NCBI RefSeq assembly: GCF_019396385.1
Contig: NZ_JAHKRN010000004.1
Location: 124,001-188,000 of the forward strand
From: Nonomuraea harbinensis
Lineage (GTDB): Bacteria > Actinomycetota > Actinomycetes > Streptosporangiales > Streptosporangiaceae
Length of the DNA stretch: 64,000 nucleotides
Reading direction: 5' to 3'
Made by a program: the position numbers and the translations under genes. The notes beneath the pieces were generated by a model that was given only the letters and a program-made list of their open reading frames with translations, was not told where the DNA came from and searched no databases. Below are positions 1 to 8,193 of this stretch, in pieces; within the stretch, counting starts at the first letter, position 1, and the number at the start of each line of letters is the position of its first letter.

Positions 1-62
1 GCGTCGAACGCGCCGACCCACCCGAGCTCGCCGAGGCACTCAACACGACCCTGGCCCGCTGA
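1..62 (+). CDS. C-terminal end of an unidentified protein (partial)
   Basis: An open frame enters from the left edge (first full codon at base 3) and ends at TGA 60-62. It encodes about 19 residues, ending LAEALNTTLAR. The fragment is too short to assign a family. It converges on the response regulator that ends at 192. The last 16 bases are repeated 44 bp downstream, so the 3' end of this gene seems to have been duplicated. Confidence 0.4.
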   Translation, partial: VERADPPELAEALNTTLAR

Positions 63-128
63 TTCCCAGGCTGGCGAGCCGCCCGACCGAGACCCTGGCC
101 CGCTGACTTGCCCAGGTCGGCGAGCCGC
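47..128. repeat. Two-copy 44-bp tandem duplication
   Basis: Bases 47-82 and 91-128 are near copies. Both contain GACCCTGGCCCGCTGA, then CCCAGG, then GGCGAGCCGC. The first copy includes the stop codon of the left-edge gene; the second lies wholly in the intergenic space. Confidence 0.75.
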
Positions 129-150
129 TGGGCCCGCCGTCGCCTTAGCC

Positions 151-174
151 CGCCCTCCCTCAGGGGGAGGGGCG
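151..174. terminator. GC-rich hairpin between convergent genes
   Basis: The stretch from CGCCCTCCCT to GGGAGGGGCG folds into a near-perfect stem with one bulged base. It lies just after the response-regulator stop and after the left-edge gene. There is no U-tract, so it is only a candidate bidirectional terminator. Confidence 0.35.
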
Positions 175-191
175 GGCGGGGCTGGGGCGGA

Positions 192-890
192 TCAGGTGAT
201 CTCCAGCATGCGCTCGCGGACCGCGTACACCACGGCCTCCATGCGCGAGTGCAGTTGCAGCTTGTCCAGGATGTTGCGGACGTGGTTCTTCACCGTGTTC
301 TCGGAGATGAACAGCTGCTTGGCGATCTCCCGGTTGTTCATGCCCTTGGCGACGAGCCGCAGGACCTCCATCTCGCGCTCCGTCAGCCGCGGGACCGGCA
401 CCTGCGGCGGGCGTTCGGTCTCCTTGCGGCTCATGCTGGCGAACTCGTTGATGAGCTTGGCCGCCATGGCCGGGTTGATCAGCGACTGCCCCTCGTGGAC
501 GCCGCGGACCGCCGCGGGCACGTCGTTGATCTGGACGTCCTTGAGGAGGTAGCCGGTCGCGCCGGCCTTGATGGCCTCGAAGAGGTCTTCCTCCTCGTCG
601 CTCACCGTCAGCATGATGATGCGGGTGCTCGGCACCGAGGCCTTGATGCCCTTGGTCGCCTCGATGCCGTCCTGCCGCGGCATGCGCACATCCATCAACG
701 CCACGTCGGGCATGAGGCGATCGGCCAGCTCGACCGCCTCCTGACCGTCGCTCGCTTCCCCGACCACCTCGATGTCAGGCTCCGCGGCCAGCGCCAGGGC
801 CAGGCTGCGCCTGATCAGCTCGTGATCGTCCACGATCAGCACGCGGATCGGCTCGCCGCCGGAGGGGCGCGCCTCGCCGGACTCCGTCAC
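192..890 (-). CDS. NarL/FixJ-family response regulator
   Basis: A two-component response regulator of 232 residues. The receiver domain covers about residues 15-135, with the acidic pair DD21-22, phospho-acceptor Asp67 in ALMDVRMP, the LTVSDEEE segment and the conserved Lys in YLLKDV. A LuxR-type helix-turn-helix follows at about 167-232 (LTEREMEVLRLVAKG...ISENTVKNHV). I chose the GTG at 890 because a perfect AGGAGG lies at 895-900; an upstream in-frame ATG at 1016 would add 42 arginine-rich, unconserved residues. No sensor kinase is adjacent, so it looks like an orphan. Synteny with SCO3008 (next to HPF and lpqB) supports the identity. Target genes are unknown. Confidence 0.9.
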   Translation of the reverse strand: MTESGEARPSGGEPIRVLIVDDHELIRRSLALALAAEPDIEVVGEASDGQEAVELADRLMPDVALMDVRMPRQDGIEATKGIKASVPSTRIIMLTVSDEEEDLFEAIKAGATGYLLKDVQINDVPAAVRGVHEGQSLINPAMAAKLINEFASMSRKETERPPQVPVPRLTEREMEVLRLVAKGMNNREIAKQLFISENTVKNHVRNILDKLQLHSRMEAVVYAVRERMLEIT

Positions 891-1062
891 AAGGCCTCCT
901 TGATGCGCCTCGCGACCGTCGTGTCTCCGGTTCGCTCGCTCGTCCTCGCCTGACTGAGCTCGCTCACGTCTCCTCCTCGTCGGGGGGCCAGAGCCGTCGA
1001 ACCGCCATGATCGCACGTGTGCCGCGGTTCTCGGGTGGTCGAGAAGATCTTTCCGGCGGCCG

Positions 1063-1725
1063 TCAGGGCTCTACGAGCCGCAGCACACCGTAGTTGTACC
1101 CACGCCGGTTGTAGACGACGGATGGCAGGCCGCTCTCCTTGTCACGGAACAGATAGAAGTCGTGTCCGACCAGCTCCATCTCGAGGAGGGCCTGGTCGAT
1201 GGTCATGGGCTCTGCTTTGTGGTGCTTCTCCCGGACGATCAGAGGGCCTTCGCCGTCCATCTGGATGGGGACGATGTCGTCGTACTGCTTGTCTTCCGGC
1301 AGCCGATCCTCCTCGGGCTCGGCCTCCTCGCGGGCGGGCTCGACCTTGGACGGTGCGGGCGCGGCCAGGTCGGGCATCGTGGCGGTGATCTCCGCCATGG
1401 ACGGCTGCTTGTGGTTGCCGTGATGGATCTTGCGCCGGTCGGCCAGCCGCCTGAGGCGTCCCTCCAGCTTGTCCATCGCGATGTCCAGAGCGGCGAAACG
1501 GTCGTCGGCGCTGGCCTCCGCGCGGATGGCGGGACCGCGGGTGTGAATGGTCAGCTCGACCCGCTCTCGCTGGTCGGCCGCGCGCACGTTGCGCTCCTTC
1601 GACACCTCCACATCGACTCGGATGAGTTTGTTGTCCAGACGCTCGATCCTGGCCAGCTTGGTTGTCACCTGGTCTCGGAACCGATCACTCACTCCCGTGT
1701 GCCGGCCCTTGACGATGATGTCCAT
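1063..1725 (-). CDS. hpf: Ribosome hibernation promoting factor, long form (HPF)
   Basis: At 220 residues this is the long form of HPF (old names: sigma-54 modulation protein, RaiA/YfiA family). The N-terminal domain (about 1-105, starting MDIIVKGRHTGVSDRF) binds in the 30S decoding region. A charged, Glu/Pro-rich linker follows (about 115-165). The C-terminal dimerisation domain (about 170-220) has the usual pattern ending in YNRRGYNYGVLRLVEP. In known long-form proteins this domain brings two 70S ribosomes together as inactive 100S dimers in stationary phase or stress. A strong AAGGGGGG ribosome site precedes the ATG. The gene lies downstream of the comF-like gene after a long gap, so it probably has its own promoter. 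Confidence 0.95.
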   Translation of the reverse strand: MDIIVKGRHTGVSDRFRDQVTTKLARIERLDNKLIRVDVEVSKERNVRAADQRERVELTIHTRGPAIRAEASADDRFAALDIAMDKLEGRLRRLADRRKIHHGNHKQPSMAEITATMPDLAAPAPSKVEPAREEAEPEEDRLPEDKQYDDIVPIQMDGEGPLIVREKHHKAEPMTIDQALLEMELVGHDFYLFRDKESGLPSVVYNRRGYNYGVLRLVEP

Positions 1726-2333
1726 GCAACAGCCCCCCTTCGTCTAACGACTGAGATAGAGCGCCCGACGACTCGCGTGGTGCCGGGCAGGGTTTTCTGC
1801 TGTCCGCCTGTCCTTCAGGGTTACCCTCCTCCGACGCCTCGTCACCGGGAACGCGGGTGGCACCCGTCCGGCCGACCTGGTCTTCGACCCCACATCCGCC
1901 TGCTGAGGGTTTCGCAGCTCTGATGCCACTACCGCCCTTCTCTCCTGGCGGGGGACATCTGGACCCCCGGGGAGGCAGGACTTACCCCTAAGCCGCACCG
2001 TGATCGGACGACGAAAAGTCGCCTTACGTGGGCCGTTTCGCCTGCGGCTGGCATCGGCTAGCGGAGCCGGGAGCCCCGGCTCTGCGCAACCACGGACCCG
2101 AACGGGTGCCATGTTCAGAACGCTATCCGGATCGGCGGCGAATGTCAGCCGGAGGAAGCTCCAAAGGATCACTTTCCGTGATTTTCGCGCGGGGTTACGG
2201 GCCGGCTGAATGCCCCGTTTGGTCCCACGGCACCCCTTACAGGACAGGGCGGCAAGCCTTCTGAGCTGCCTCACCGGGCGCTTCCCGCTACGGACATGTG
2301 GCCCTCCGGAAGGCAACACACCTGGGCCTTTCT
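1726..2333. other. 608-bp intergenic region upstream of hpf
   Basis: No gene is supported here. A 191-codon open frame on the minus strand is Arg/Pro-rich and resembles no family. The region must contain the hpf promoter and the 3' end of the comF-like transcript. Small inverted repeats occur (for example CGAC-GAAAA-GTCG near 2009-2021), but no clear promoter hexamers or terminator with a U-tract. Confidence 0.5.
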
Positions 2334-3266
2334 TTACTGACTGTCACCGTGACCATTTCGTGAGATCCGGCGTGTCGCGGCGACGGTGACGGCCAGCGGC
2401 ACCGTCGCCCCCACCGCCCGCAGCGCCCTCGCGGCGTCCGCCAGCGTCGCTCCCGTCGTGACGACATCGTCCACGACGACCACCCGGGCACGATCGAACA
2501 CACCCCCGGCCCTCCGCACGAAGCCTGCCGAACTCCCACGTACGCGGACCCCACCCCTCCCTGCGACTTCGAGATCTCGGACAGCGCTCTCAGATACGGA
2601 GAAGGACCCGGCCAGGTTCGACACCCGGTCGGCGGAACTCAGGCCCGACTGGTCGGCCACCTTCCGGCGCTGCCGCAGCGCGGGCCAGAGCGTGGCGGCC
2701 ACACCCCGTCCGCACAGCCGTCGCACCACCCGCTCCGCCAGCGCCCCCACGTGGTCGTGACCCCGCCCCTTGACGGCCGCCCGCCCACTGGGCACCGGCA
2801 CCACGATCACCCCCTCCCCTCCCGGAAGAAGCCCGCACTCCCCCACCCCACGAAGCCTCGGCGTCGACCGAGCGCTCCCCCGTCCACGAAACCTCTCCAC
2901 AGCGCCCTCAGCGCCCTCCTGCGGCGATCGGAGGGCCGCCACGAGGGCGAAGGCCAGAAGGTCGGCGAGGGCCGCCGCCAGGGCCGCCTCACCCCGTTCC
3001 TTGTAGGCGATGACGGCCTTGCGCACCACGCCCCCGTACGGAGAAGCGGACCAGCACACGGGAAACCCATCGGGACACGGCACGGGCATCCGGCGAGAGG
3101 GCACCACCACACCCGCCAGGCACCCCTCGCACAGACGCACCCCCGGAGCACCACAGCCGAGACATGGCTGCGGCAGCACGACATCAAGCAGACCGGCGAA
3201 CACGGCCCCAGCATGCCGCCCACCACCGACACTTTCAGTAGCCGAACGGGCACCCAGAGACGCCAC
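2334..3266 (-). CDS. ComF-family phosphoribosyltransferase-like protein
   Basis: The protein has 310 residues. An N-terminal zinc-ribbon-like region (CLGCGAPGVRLCEGC, about residues 35-49) is followed by a type I PRTase fold whose PRPP-binding loop is VVVVDDVVTTGATL, near residue 263. ComF proteins are linked to DNA uptake in naturally competent bacteria; in actinomycetes the role is unknown and the gene sits between lpqB and hpf, as in Streptomyces (SCO3010). The central part (about 110-150) is low-complexity and longer than in typical 220-240-residue ComF proteins. The start is the most upstream in-frame codon and could be slightly internal. Confidence 0.85.
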   Translation of the reverse strand: MASLGARSATESVGGGRHAGAVFAGLLDVVLPQPCLGCGAPGVRLCEGCLAGVVVPSRRMPVPCPDGFPVCWSASPYGGVVRKAVIAYKERGEAALAAALADLLAFALVAALRSPQEGAEGAVERFRGRGSARSTPRLRGVGECGLLPGGEGVIVVPVPSGRAAVKGRGHDHVGALAERVVRRLCGRGVAATLWPALRQRRKVADQSGLSSADRVSNLAGSFSVSESAVRDLEVAGRGGVRVRGSSAGFVRRAGGVFDRARVVVVDDVVTTGATLADAARALRAVGATVPLAVTVAATRRISRNGHGDSQ

Positions 3267-3323
3267 CTGTCGCGAACGACTCTCTACGGAACTACGGCGG
3301 GCTGAGCGGGCCGTCAGGCACGC

Positions 3324-3368
3324 CTATCGGCGCCCAGCCCGAGGGGGTTCCCAAAAGGATTTTCGCTT
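3324..3368. repeat. Dispersed intergenic repeat, copy 1
   Basis: A block beginning CTATCGGCGCCCAGCCCGAG and running into TTCCCAAAAGG matches 56922-56956 at 34 of 35 positions. Here it continues into a small hairpin, CCAAAAG-gattttcg-CTTTTGG (3351-3372). Both copies have CTACGGCGGG about 30 bp upstream. Copy 1 lies in the gap between lpqB and the comF-like gene. Confidence 0.8.
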
Positions 3369-3463
3369 TTGGATCTTTCGTTTGAACCCAAGACGCTGAC
3401 CGAGCGTGCGTCCCTCGGGCCCGCACAGAAAAGATCAAGAGAGGCGCGTGCCTCTGCGCTCGC

Positions 3464-3693
3464 GCCCCGAGAAATTCGGGCTCGCGCCCCAGGAAGCTTC
3501 GCACCAGCGCCCGCAAGAGACGCCCGGCGCACGCCCCAAGAAGCTTCACGCCCACGCCCCAAAAGACATCCGGCTCACGCCCCAGAAAGCCTCACGCCCG
3601 CGCCCCCAAGAGACCTCCGGCTCACGCCGTAAGAAGCTTCACGCCCGCGCCCAAAAGACTTCCCGCTCGCACCCCAAGCACCTTCCGGCTCGC
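3464..3693. repeat. Ten-unit minisatellite of about 23 bp with alternating subtypes
   Basis: Ten units of 22-24 bp run head to tail between lpqB and the comF-like gene. Two unit types alternate: one with core AAGAAGCTTCACGCCC (units starting 3486, 3533, 3579, 3626) and one with core AAAAGACATCCGGCTCAC (units starting 3509, 3556, 3602, 3649). This gives a higher-order period of about 46-47 bp. No unique spacers lie between units, so it is not CRISPR. Confidence 0.85.
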
Positions 3694-3742
3694 GGTTGAG
3701 GCGGCCGAACCAATCGAGAGCCGCCGGAGCGATCCCCCGAAG

Positions 3743-5506
3743 TCAGCCCAGGGCGAAGATCGGCTGGTCGACGGCGGTGGCGGGCTTCGGGGTCCAGGTT
3801 TGTTTGTCGCGGCTGTATTCGAGGATCTCGTTGCTGTCCTCGGTGGTCGCCAGGATCGCGTCGCCCAGGGCGGCCAGGCGCTCCAGACGCTTGCTGGTGG
3901 TCGGGAGCTGGGTGGTCTCCCCGTCGCCGACGTTGATCTCCTTGACGACCTGGCCCGCCTTGGTCTGGACGAGGACCAGCAGGTGGCCGCCGTCGCTCCA
4001 GGCGATGTCCACGATCTCGTCGCCGCCCGAGACCGTGGTCAGCGTCTCGAAGTTGCTCAGCATGGCGTTCCCGCCGCCGCCCGTGAGCGCGCCGACCTGG
4101 ACCCGGTTGTCGCCGATCTCGACCGCGACGCGGACCCCGTTGCGCGCCATCCGCAGCGAGGTGACGTTCAGCCCCTGGAGGGCGGGCGCGGCGACGCGTT
4201 CGGGCCCCCGGCCGACGACCGGGTGGGAGCGGATGACCTCGCCGTTCTGCCGGTCGAACGTCCACAGGCTGCCGTCGCGGTGCCAGGACGGGTCGGTGAG
4301 GTCGGCGCCGGGGATGGACTCCTGCCAGCGGCCGTCGGGCGAGTGCCGGGTCACCCAGATGCCGCCCGCCGCGGACCTGGCGGCGATCCGGTCGCGGTCC
4401 TTGGAGACGGCGAAGCCGGTGTAGCCCTGGCTGGGCTGTCCGGCGGGGCCGGTCACGGGGTGGCCCTCGCCGTCGCTGCCCAGCACGAACACCGCGCCGC
4501 CGCTGCTGTAGAACACCTGCTTGTCCTCGCTGCCCAGCCAGCTCTCCGGCAGGTTGGCCGGCACGGTGAGCGGGCCGGAGGAGAAGAACTGCTCGCCGTC
4601 GAGCAGCACTTCCAGGGTGCGGCCGTTGGCCAGGTTGTTGCTGCTCAGGCTGGCCCTGAGCTGGGCCTGCAGGCCCTGTGTGTAGGTGTCGAGCGGGTTG
4701 AACGGGCCGCCCATGTTGATCACCACCCGGTCCTCGCTGGACCGGATCCACCGCACTCTGGCGCCCTCCGGGAACTCGTTGCCGACCGCGCCCTGCAGCC
4801 CGCTGGTCGGCCCTTCGGCGAGGCGCTCGACGATGGTCTGGGCGAAGCTCTTGTCGGGGTCGACGCGCAGCCGCAGCCGGTCGACGACCAGCCGGTCGGG
4901 CTGCGGGTCGGCGCCGGAGCTGCCGTTGAGGTAGTAGAGGTTGGTGGGACGGTACGCGCGCCGCACGTCGGCGTCGGTGAGCAGCAGGCCCTGCTGCAAC
5001 CCGTTGACCTTGAAGGCCCCGTTGGCGTCCTTGACCAGGGTGATCGGCCGGTTGATCTTGGGGTCGCCCGACGAGCCGACCGGCACGTACGTGTCGTCCT
5101 CGTTGATCTGCGCGATCTTGTTGCCCTGGATGGAGAGGACGGTCTCGTTCTTCTCCTTGTTCTCGACGAGCTCGCCGAACCGGAACGAGTTGTCGATCAC
5201 CGTGATGGCGCCGTCGGGTTTCCAGACCCGCCTGGCCTCCTCGGTCAGGTACTTGGGCAGCACGGAGGGGTCGTCGTCGTAGGCGGCCATGGCGGCCAGC
5301 AGGCCCTCCACGACCTGCTGCGGCCCCCAGTCGGGCTGCGGCGCGACGGCGAGCATGCGCTGGAACGGCACGGTGACGGAGTCGCCGCTGCCCGCGTCGT
5401 CCACCGGGAACGGCCCGCCCACGGGGATGACCGCGCAGCCGGTGCCGGCCAGGAGCATGGTGAACGCGAAGGCGGCGGCGCCGCCCAGCCGCCTAATCCT
5501 CGTCAT
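3743..5506 (-). CDS. lpqB: Lipoprotein LpqB, accessory to the MtrA-MtrB system
   Basis: A secreted lipoprotein of 587 residues. The N-terminal signal ends at GTGC (Cys24), followed by the family-typical IPxxGP. The -3 position is Gly rather than the usual Leu, so the lipobox is atypical. A GerMN-like domain (about 190-330) precedes a C-terminal beta-propeller-like region (about 340-585). In mycobacteria LpqB binds the extracellular sensor part of MtrB and tunes MtrA phosphorylation and envelope/cell-division genes. It is translationally coupled to mtrB: its ATG lies 14 nt inside the 3' end of mtrB. This is the third gene of a conserved mtrA-mtrB-lpqB operon. Confidence 0.95.
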   Translation of the reverse strand: MTRIRRLGGAAAFAFTMLLAGTGCAVIPVGGPFPVDDAGSGDSVTVPFQRMLAVAPQPDWGPQQVVEGLLAAMAAYDDDPSVLPKYLTEEARRVWKPDGAITVIDNSFRFGELVENKEKNETVLSIQGNKIAQINEDDTYVPVGSSGDPKINRPITLVKDANGAFKVNGLQQGLLLTDADVRRAYRPTNLYYLNGSSGADPQPDRLVVDRLRLRVDPDKSFAQTIVERLAEGPTSGLQGAVGNEFPEGARVRWIRSSEDRVVINMGGPFNPLDTYTQGLQAQLRASLSSNNLANGRTLEVLLDGEQFFSSGPLTVPANLPESWLGSEDKQVFYSSGGAVFVLGSDGEGHPVTGPAGQPSQGYTGFAVSKDRDRIAARSAAGGIWVTRHSPDGRWQESIPGADLTDPSWHRDGSLWTFDRQNGEVIRSHPVVGRGPERVAAPALQGLNVTSLRMARNGVRVAVEIGDNRVQVGALTGGGGNAMLSNFETLTTVSGGDEIVDIAWSDGGHLLVLVQTKAGQVVKEINVGDGETTQLPTTSKRLERLAALGDAILATTEDSNEILEYSRDKQTWTPKPATAVDQPIFALG

Positions 5507-7229
5507 GGCCGCCCCCGTCTCCGGTGGCCGGCAGCAGGACCGGCGTCATCTGGCCGCGCCAGGTGCGGCGCATCTCGATCTCGGGCGGGACCAGCGACAG
5601 CGGGGAGCCCTTGAGGTCGGTGCCGGCCTTCCTGGGCAGGGTGAGCCGGAACTGCGAGCCCTCGCCCGGCTGGCCCCACGCTTGCAGCCAGCCGCCGTGC
5701 AGGCCGGCGTCCTCGCGGGAGATCGCCAGGCCGAGCCCGGTGCCGCCGATGGTCCTGGCCCGCGACGGGTCGGCCCGCCAGAACCGGTCGAACACCAGCG
5801 TGTCCTCGCCGGGTTTGAGCCCTATGCCGTGGTCGCGCACCGCGACCGCGACCGCGTCCCTGTCGGCGCCGACGGTGACCACGACGTCGCGGCCCTCGCC
5901 GTGCTCTATGGCGTTGAACAGCAGGTTGCGCAGGATGCGCTCGACCCGGCGGTTGTCGACCTCGGCCATGCACGGCTCGTTCGGCAACCGCAGCTCGAAG
6001 CGGGTGCTGTGGCGCTCGGCCAGCGCCTCGGAGTCGGCGATGGCGCGCAGCACCACGTCGCGGATGTCGACGGAGTCGAGGTCCAGGTCGGCGGCGCCGG
6101 CGTCGTACCGGCTGATCTCCAGCAGGTCGGCCAGCATCGACTCGAACCGTTCGAGCTGGGCCTGCATCAGCTCGGCCGAGCGCGAGGCCATCGGCTCGAA
6201 GTCCTCGCGCGCGTCGTACAGCAGGTCGGCGGCCATGCGGACGGTGGTGAGCGGGGTGCGCAGCTCGTGCGAGACGTCGGAGACGAACTGCCGCTGCACC
6301 TGCGACAGCTCCTCCAGCTGGTGGATCTTGAGCGCCAGGTTGGCGGCCATCTCGTTGAACGAGGTCGCGAGCCTCGCCAGGTCGTCCTCGCCGCGCACCT
6401 TGAGCCGCTCGTCGAGCTTCCCGGCGGCCAGCCGCTCGGCGGCCTGGCGGGCGAGCCGGACCGGCGTGACGACCTGGCGGGCCACGAGGTACGCGATGGC
6501 GGCGAGCAGCAGCACCAGCCCGAAGCCGACCACGACGATGGCCAGCCGGACGTTCGACAGCATCTGCTCTTCCTCGTCGAACGGGAAGAAGTGGTAGACC
6601 TCGTAGCTGCCGTTGACGTGGATGATGGCGCCGATGACGAGGGTCTGCCTGTGCTGGCTCTCGCCGGGCAGCCTGATCGGCTCGGTGTAGCGCTGCGGCC
6701 TGTCGATGAACTTCTCGGCCTGGCGGCGCAGCATCTGCTGCAGCGCCTCGGGGATGTTCTGCTGGTTGACGTTGCCCGACGCGCGGGACCGGCCGGGCTC
6801 GTCGACGTTGAGGATCAGCACCTCGTAGCGCTTCTTCCAGCCGTCCCTGCCGGTGCCGATGATGTTGTCCATCACCTCGTCGAGCGGGTCGGGCGGCACG
6901 CTCTTGCCGGGGTCGGAGGACTTGGCCTGGTCGTCCTCGCGCCGGGTGAGCGCGTCGGCGATCTGCAGCCGGTCGGCCGCGGCCTCGCTGGCGGCGGACT
7001 GCTGCCGCCGCTCGATGACCGAGTTGTTGATCTGGTCGGACAGGAAGATGCCGAGCACCACCACGACGATCAGCGAGATGACCAGGGTGCTGGTGACGAC
7101 CTGGAGCTGGAGCGAGCGCCGCCACAGCCGGCGGGCCCTGCCCGCCGCACGACGAGCCCGCCGCCGGATCCCGCCGAGTATCTGGCGGAGGGTCCGGCGG
7201 CGTGTGCGTCTCGTCTTGGTCGGGGGCAT
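5493..7229 (-). CDS. mtrB: Sensor histidine kinase MtrB
   Basis: A membrane kinase of 578 residues. It has an Arg-rich cytoplasmic N-terminus, TM1 (about 43-63), an extracytoplasmic sensor region, TM2 (about 232-254), a HAMP domain, a HisKA domain with phospho-acceptor His321 (SDVSHELRTPL), and an HATPase domain with the N-box (NLLFNAIEHG), DHGIGL and GTGLGLA motifs. It phosphorylates MtrA. The gene starts 20 nt after mtrA and overlaps lpqB by 14 nt. The MtrAB pair is essential in M. tuberculosis and controls development and antibiotic genes in Streptomyces. Confidence 0.97.
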   Translation of the reverse strand: MPPTKTRRTRRRTLRQILGGIRRRARRAAGRARRLWRRSLQLQVVTSTLVISLIVVVVLGIFLSDQINNSVIERRQQSAASEAAADRLQIADALTRREDDQAKSSDPGKSVPPDPLDEVMDNIIGTGRDGWKKRYEVLILNVDEPGRSRASGNVNQQNIPEALQQMLRRQAEKFIDRPQRYTEPIRLPGESQHRQTLVIGAIIHVNGSYEVYHFFPFDEEEQMLSNVRLAIVVVGFGLVLLLAAIAYLVARQVVTPVRLARQAAERLAAGKLDERLKVRGEDDLARLATSFNEMAANLALKIHQLEELSQVQRQFVSDVSHELRTPLTTVRMAADLLYDAREDFEPMASRSAELMQAQLERFESMLADLLEISRYDAGAADLDLDSVDIRDVVLRAIADSEALAERHSTRFELRLPNEPCMAEVDNRRVERILRNLLFNAIEHGEGRDVVVTVGADRDAVAVAVRDHGIGLKPGEDTLVFDRFWRADPSRARTIGGTGLGLAISREDAGLHGGWLQAWGQPGEGSQFRLTLPRKAGTDLKGSPLSLVPPEIEMRRTWRGQMTPVLLPATGDGGGHDED

Positions 7230-7248
7230 GGCGGGGAGAGCCGGGTCC

Positions 7249-7926
7249 CTAAGCGGGACCGGCCTTGTAGCCCACGCCGCGGACCGTCACCACGATCTCG
7301 GGGTGCTCGGGGTCCTTCTCGATCTTGGCGCGGAGGCGCTGCACGTGCACGTTGACCAGGCGGGTGTCGGCCGCGTGGCGGTAGCCCCAGACCTGCTCCA
7401 GCAGGACCTCGCGGGTGAAGACCTGGCGCGGCTTGCGGGCCAGGGCGACGAGCAGGTCGAACTCGAGCGGGGTGAGGTTGATGGTCTCGTCGCCGCGCTT
7501 GACCGAGTGTCCGGCCACGTCGATGGTGATGTCGCCGATCTGCAGGATCTCGGGGGTCGGCTCGTCGGTGCGGCGCAGCCTGGCCCGCACCCGGGCCACC
7601 AGCTCCTTCGGCTTGAAGGGCTTGACGATGTAGTCGTCGGCGCCCGACTCCAGCCCCAGCACCACGTCGATGGTGTCGCTCTTGGCCGTGAGCATGACGA
7701 TCGGCACGCCGGACTCCGCCCTGATGCGGCGGGCGACGTCGATGCCGTCGGCGCCGGGCAGCATCAGGTCGAGCAGGACGAGATCGGGGCGCGTGTCGCG
7801 GAACGCGTCCAGCGCCTTGTCGCCGTCACTGACAAAGGATGGTTCGAAGCCCTCTCCGCGCAACACGATGCCGAGCATCTCGGCGAGAGCGGCATCGTCA
7901 TCGACGACCAGCACGCGACCTTTCAT
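7249..7926 (-). CDS. mtrA: DNA-binding response regulator MtrA
   Basis: An OmpR/PhoB-family regulator of 225 residues. The receiver domain (1-120) has phospho-acceptor Asp53 (LVLLDLMLPG) and LTAKSD with the conserved Lys in IVKPF. The C-terminal winged helix (about 130-223) contains LTPLEFDLLVALARKPRQVFTREVLLEQVWGY and VHVQRLRAKIE. It nearly matches known MtrA proteins in length and motifs. GAGGGG precedes the ATG. This is the first gene of the mtrA-mtrB-lpqB operon, so the operon promoter should lie in 7927-8190. Confidence 0.98.
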   Translation of the reverse strand: MKGRVLVVDDDAALAEMLGIVLRGEGFEPSFVSDGDKALDAFRDTRPDLVLLDLMLPGADGIDVARRIRAESGVPIVMLTAKSDTIDVVLGLESGADDYIVKPFKPKELVARVRARLRRTDEPTPEILQIGDITIDVAGHSVKRGDETINLTPLEFDLLVALARKPRQVFTREVLLEQVWGYRHAADTRLVNVHVQRLRAKIEKDPEHPEIVVTVRGVGYKAGPA

Positions 7927-8193
7927 GGCCCCTCATTCGTTCTACGCATTCTGGGACATACCTGCACGGTCGGTGAAGGTTACCCCCGCTCGGCCCATGA
8001 GTGTGACATGAGTCCCGCGAAAGGTCCGTATCAGGCTCGCGCCGCGACCGCTTTCTTCAGTCTGCGGTAACGGAAGGTCTTTCGGCCACCCTGGACGAGA
8101 TCCGCCGCGCCGAAACGCGTGGAATGCGAGCCAAGATGCGGTCTTCTCGACGGCGCGACGCCACCCAGCCGCCCAGCGTGCCAGGATTGGGAT

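Noticed and set aside
1744..2319. 191-codon open frame upstream of hpf
   Set aside because: Arg/Pro-rich, no family resemblance; long open frames are expected by chance at this GC content.
3464..3693. Possible CRISPR array between lpqB and comF-like gene
   Set aside because: Head-to-tail tandem units without spacers and no cas genes in the window.
3800..5614. 604-codon frame antisense to lpqB
   Set aside because: Mirror frame of a well-supported gene; low-complexity composition without domains.
7927..8193. MtrA autoregulatory site in the mtrA upstream region
   Set aside because: GGTTACC- and TTCACC-like pieces are present near 7970-7985 but do not form a convincing repeat that I can match to a consensus.
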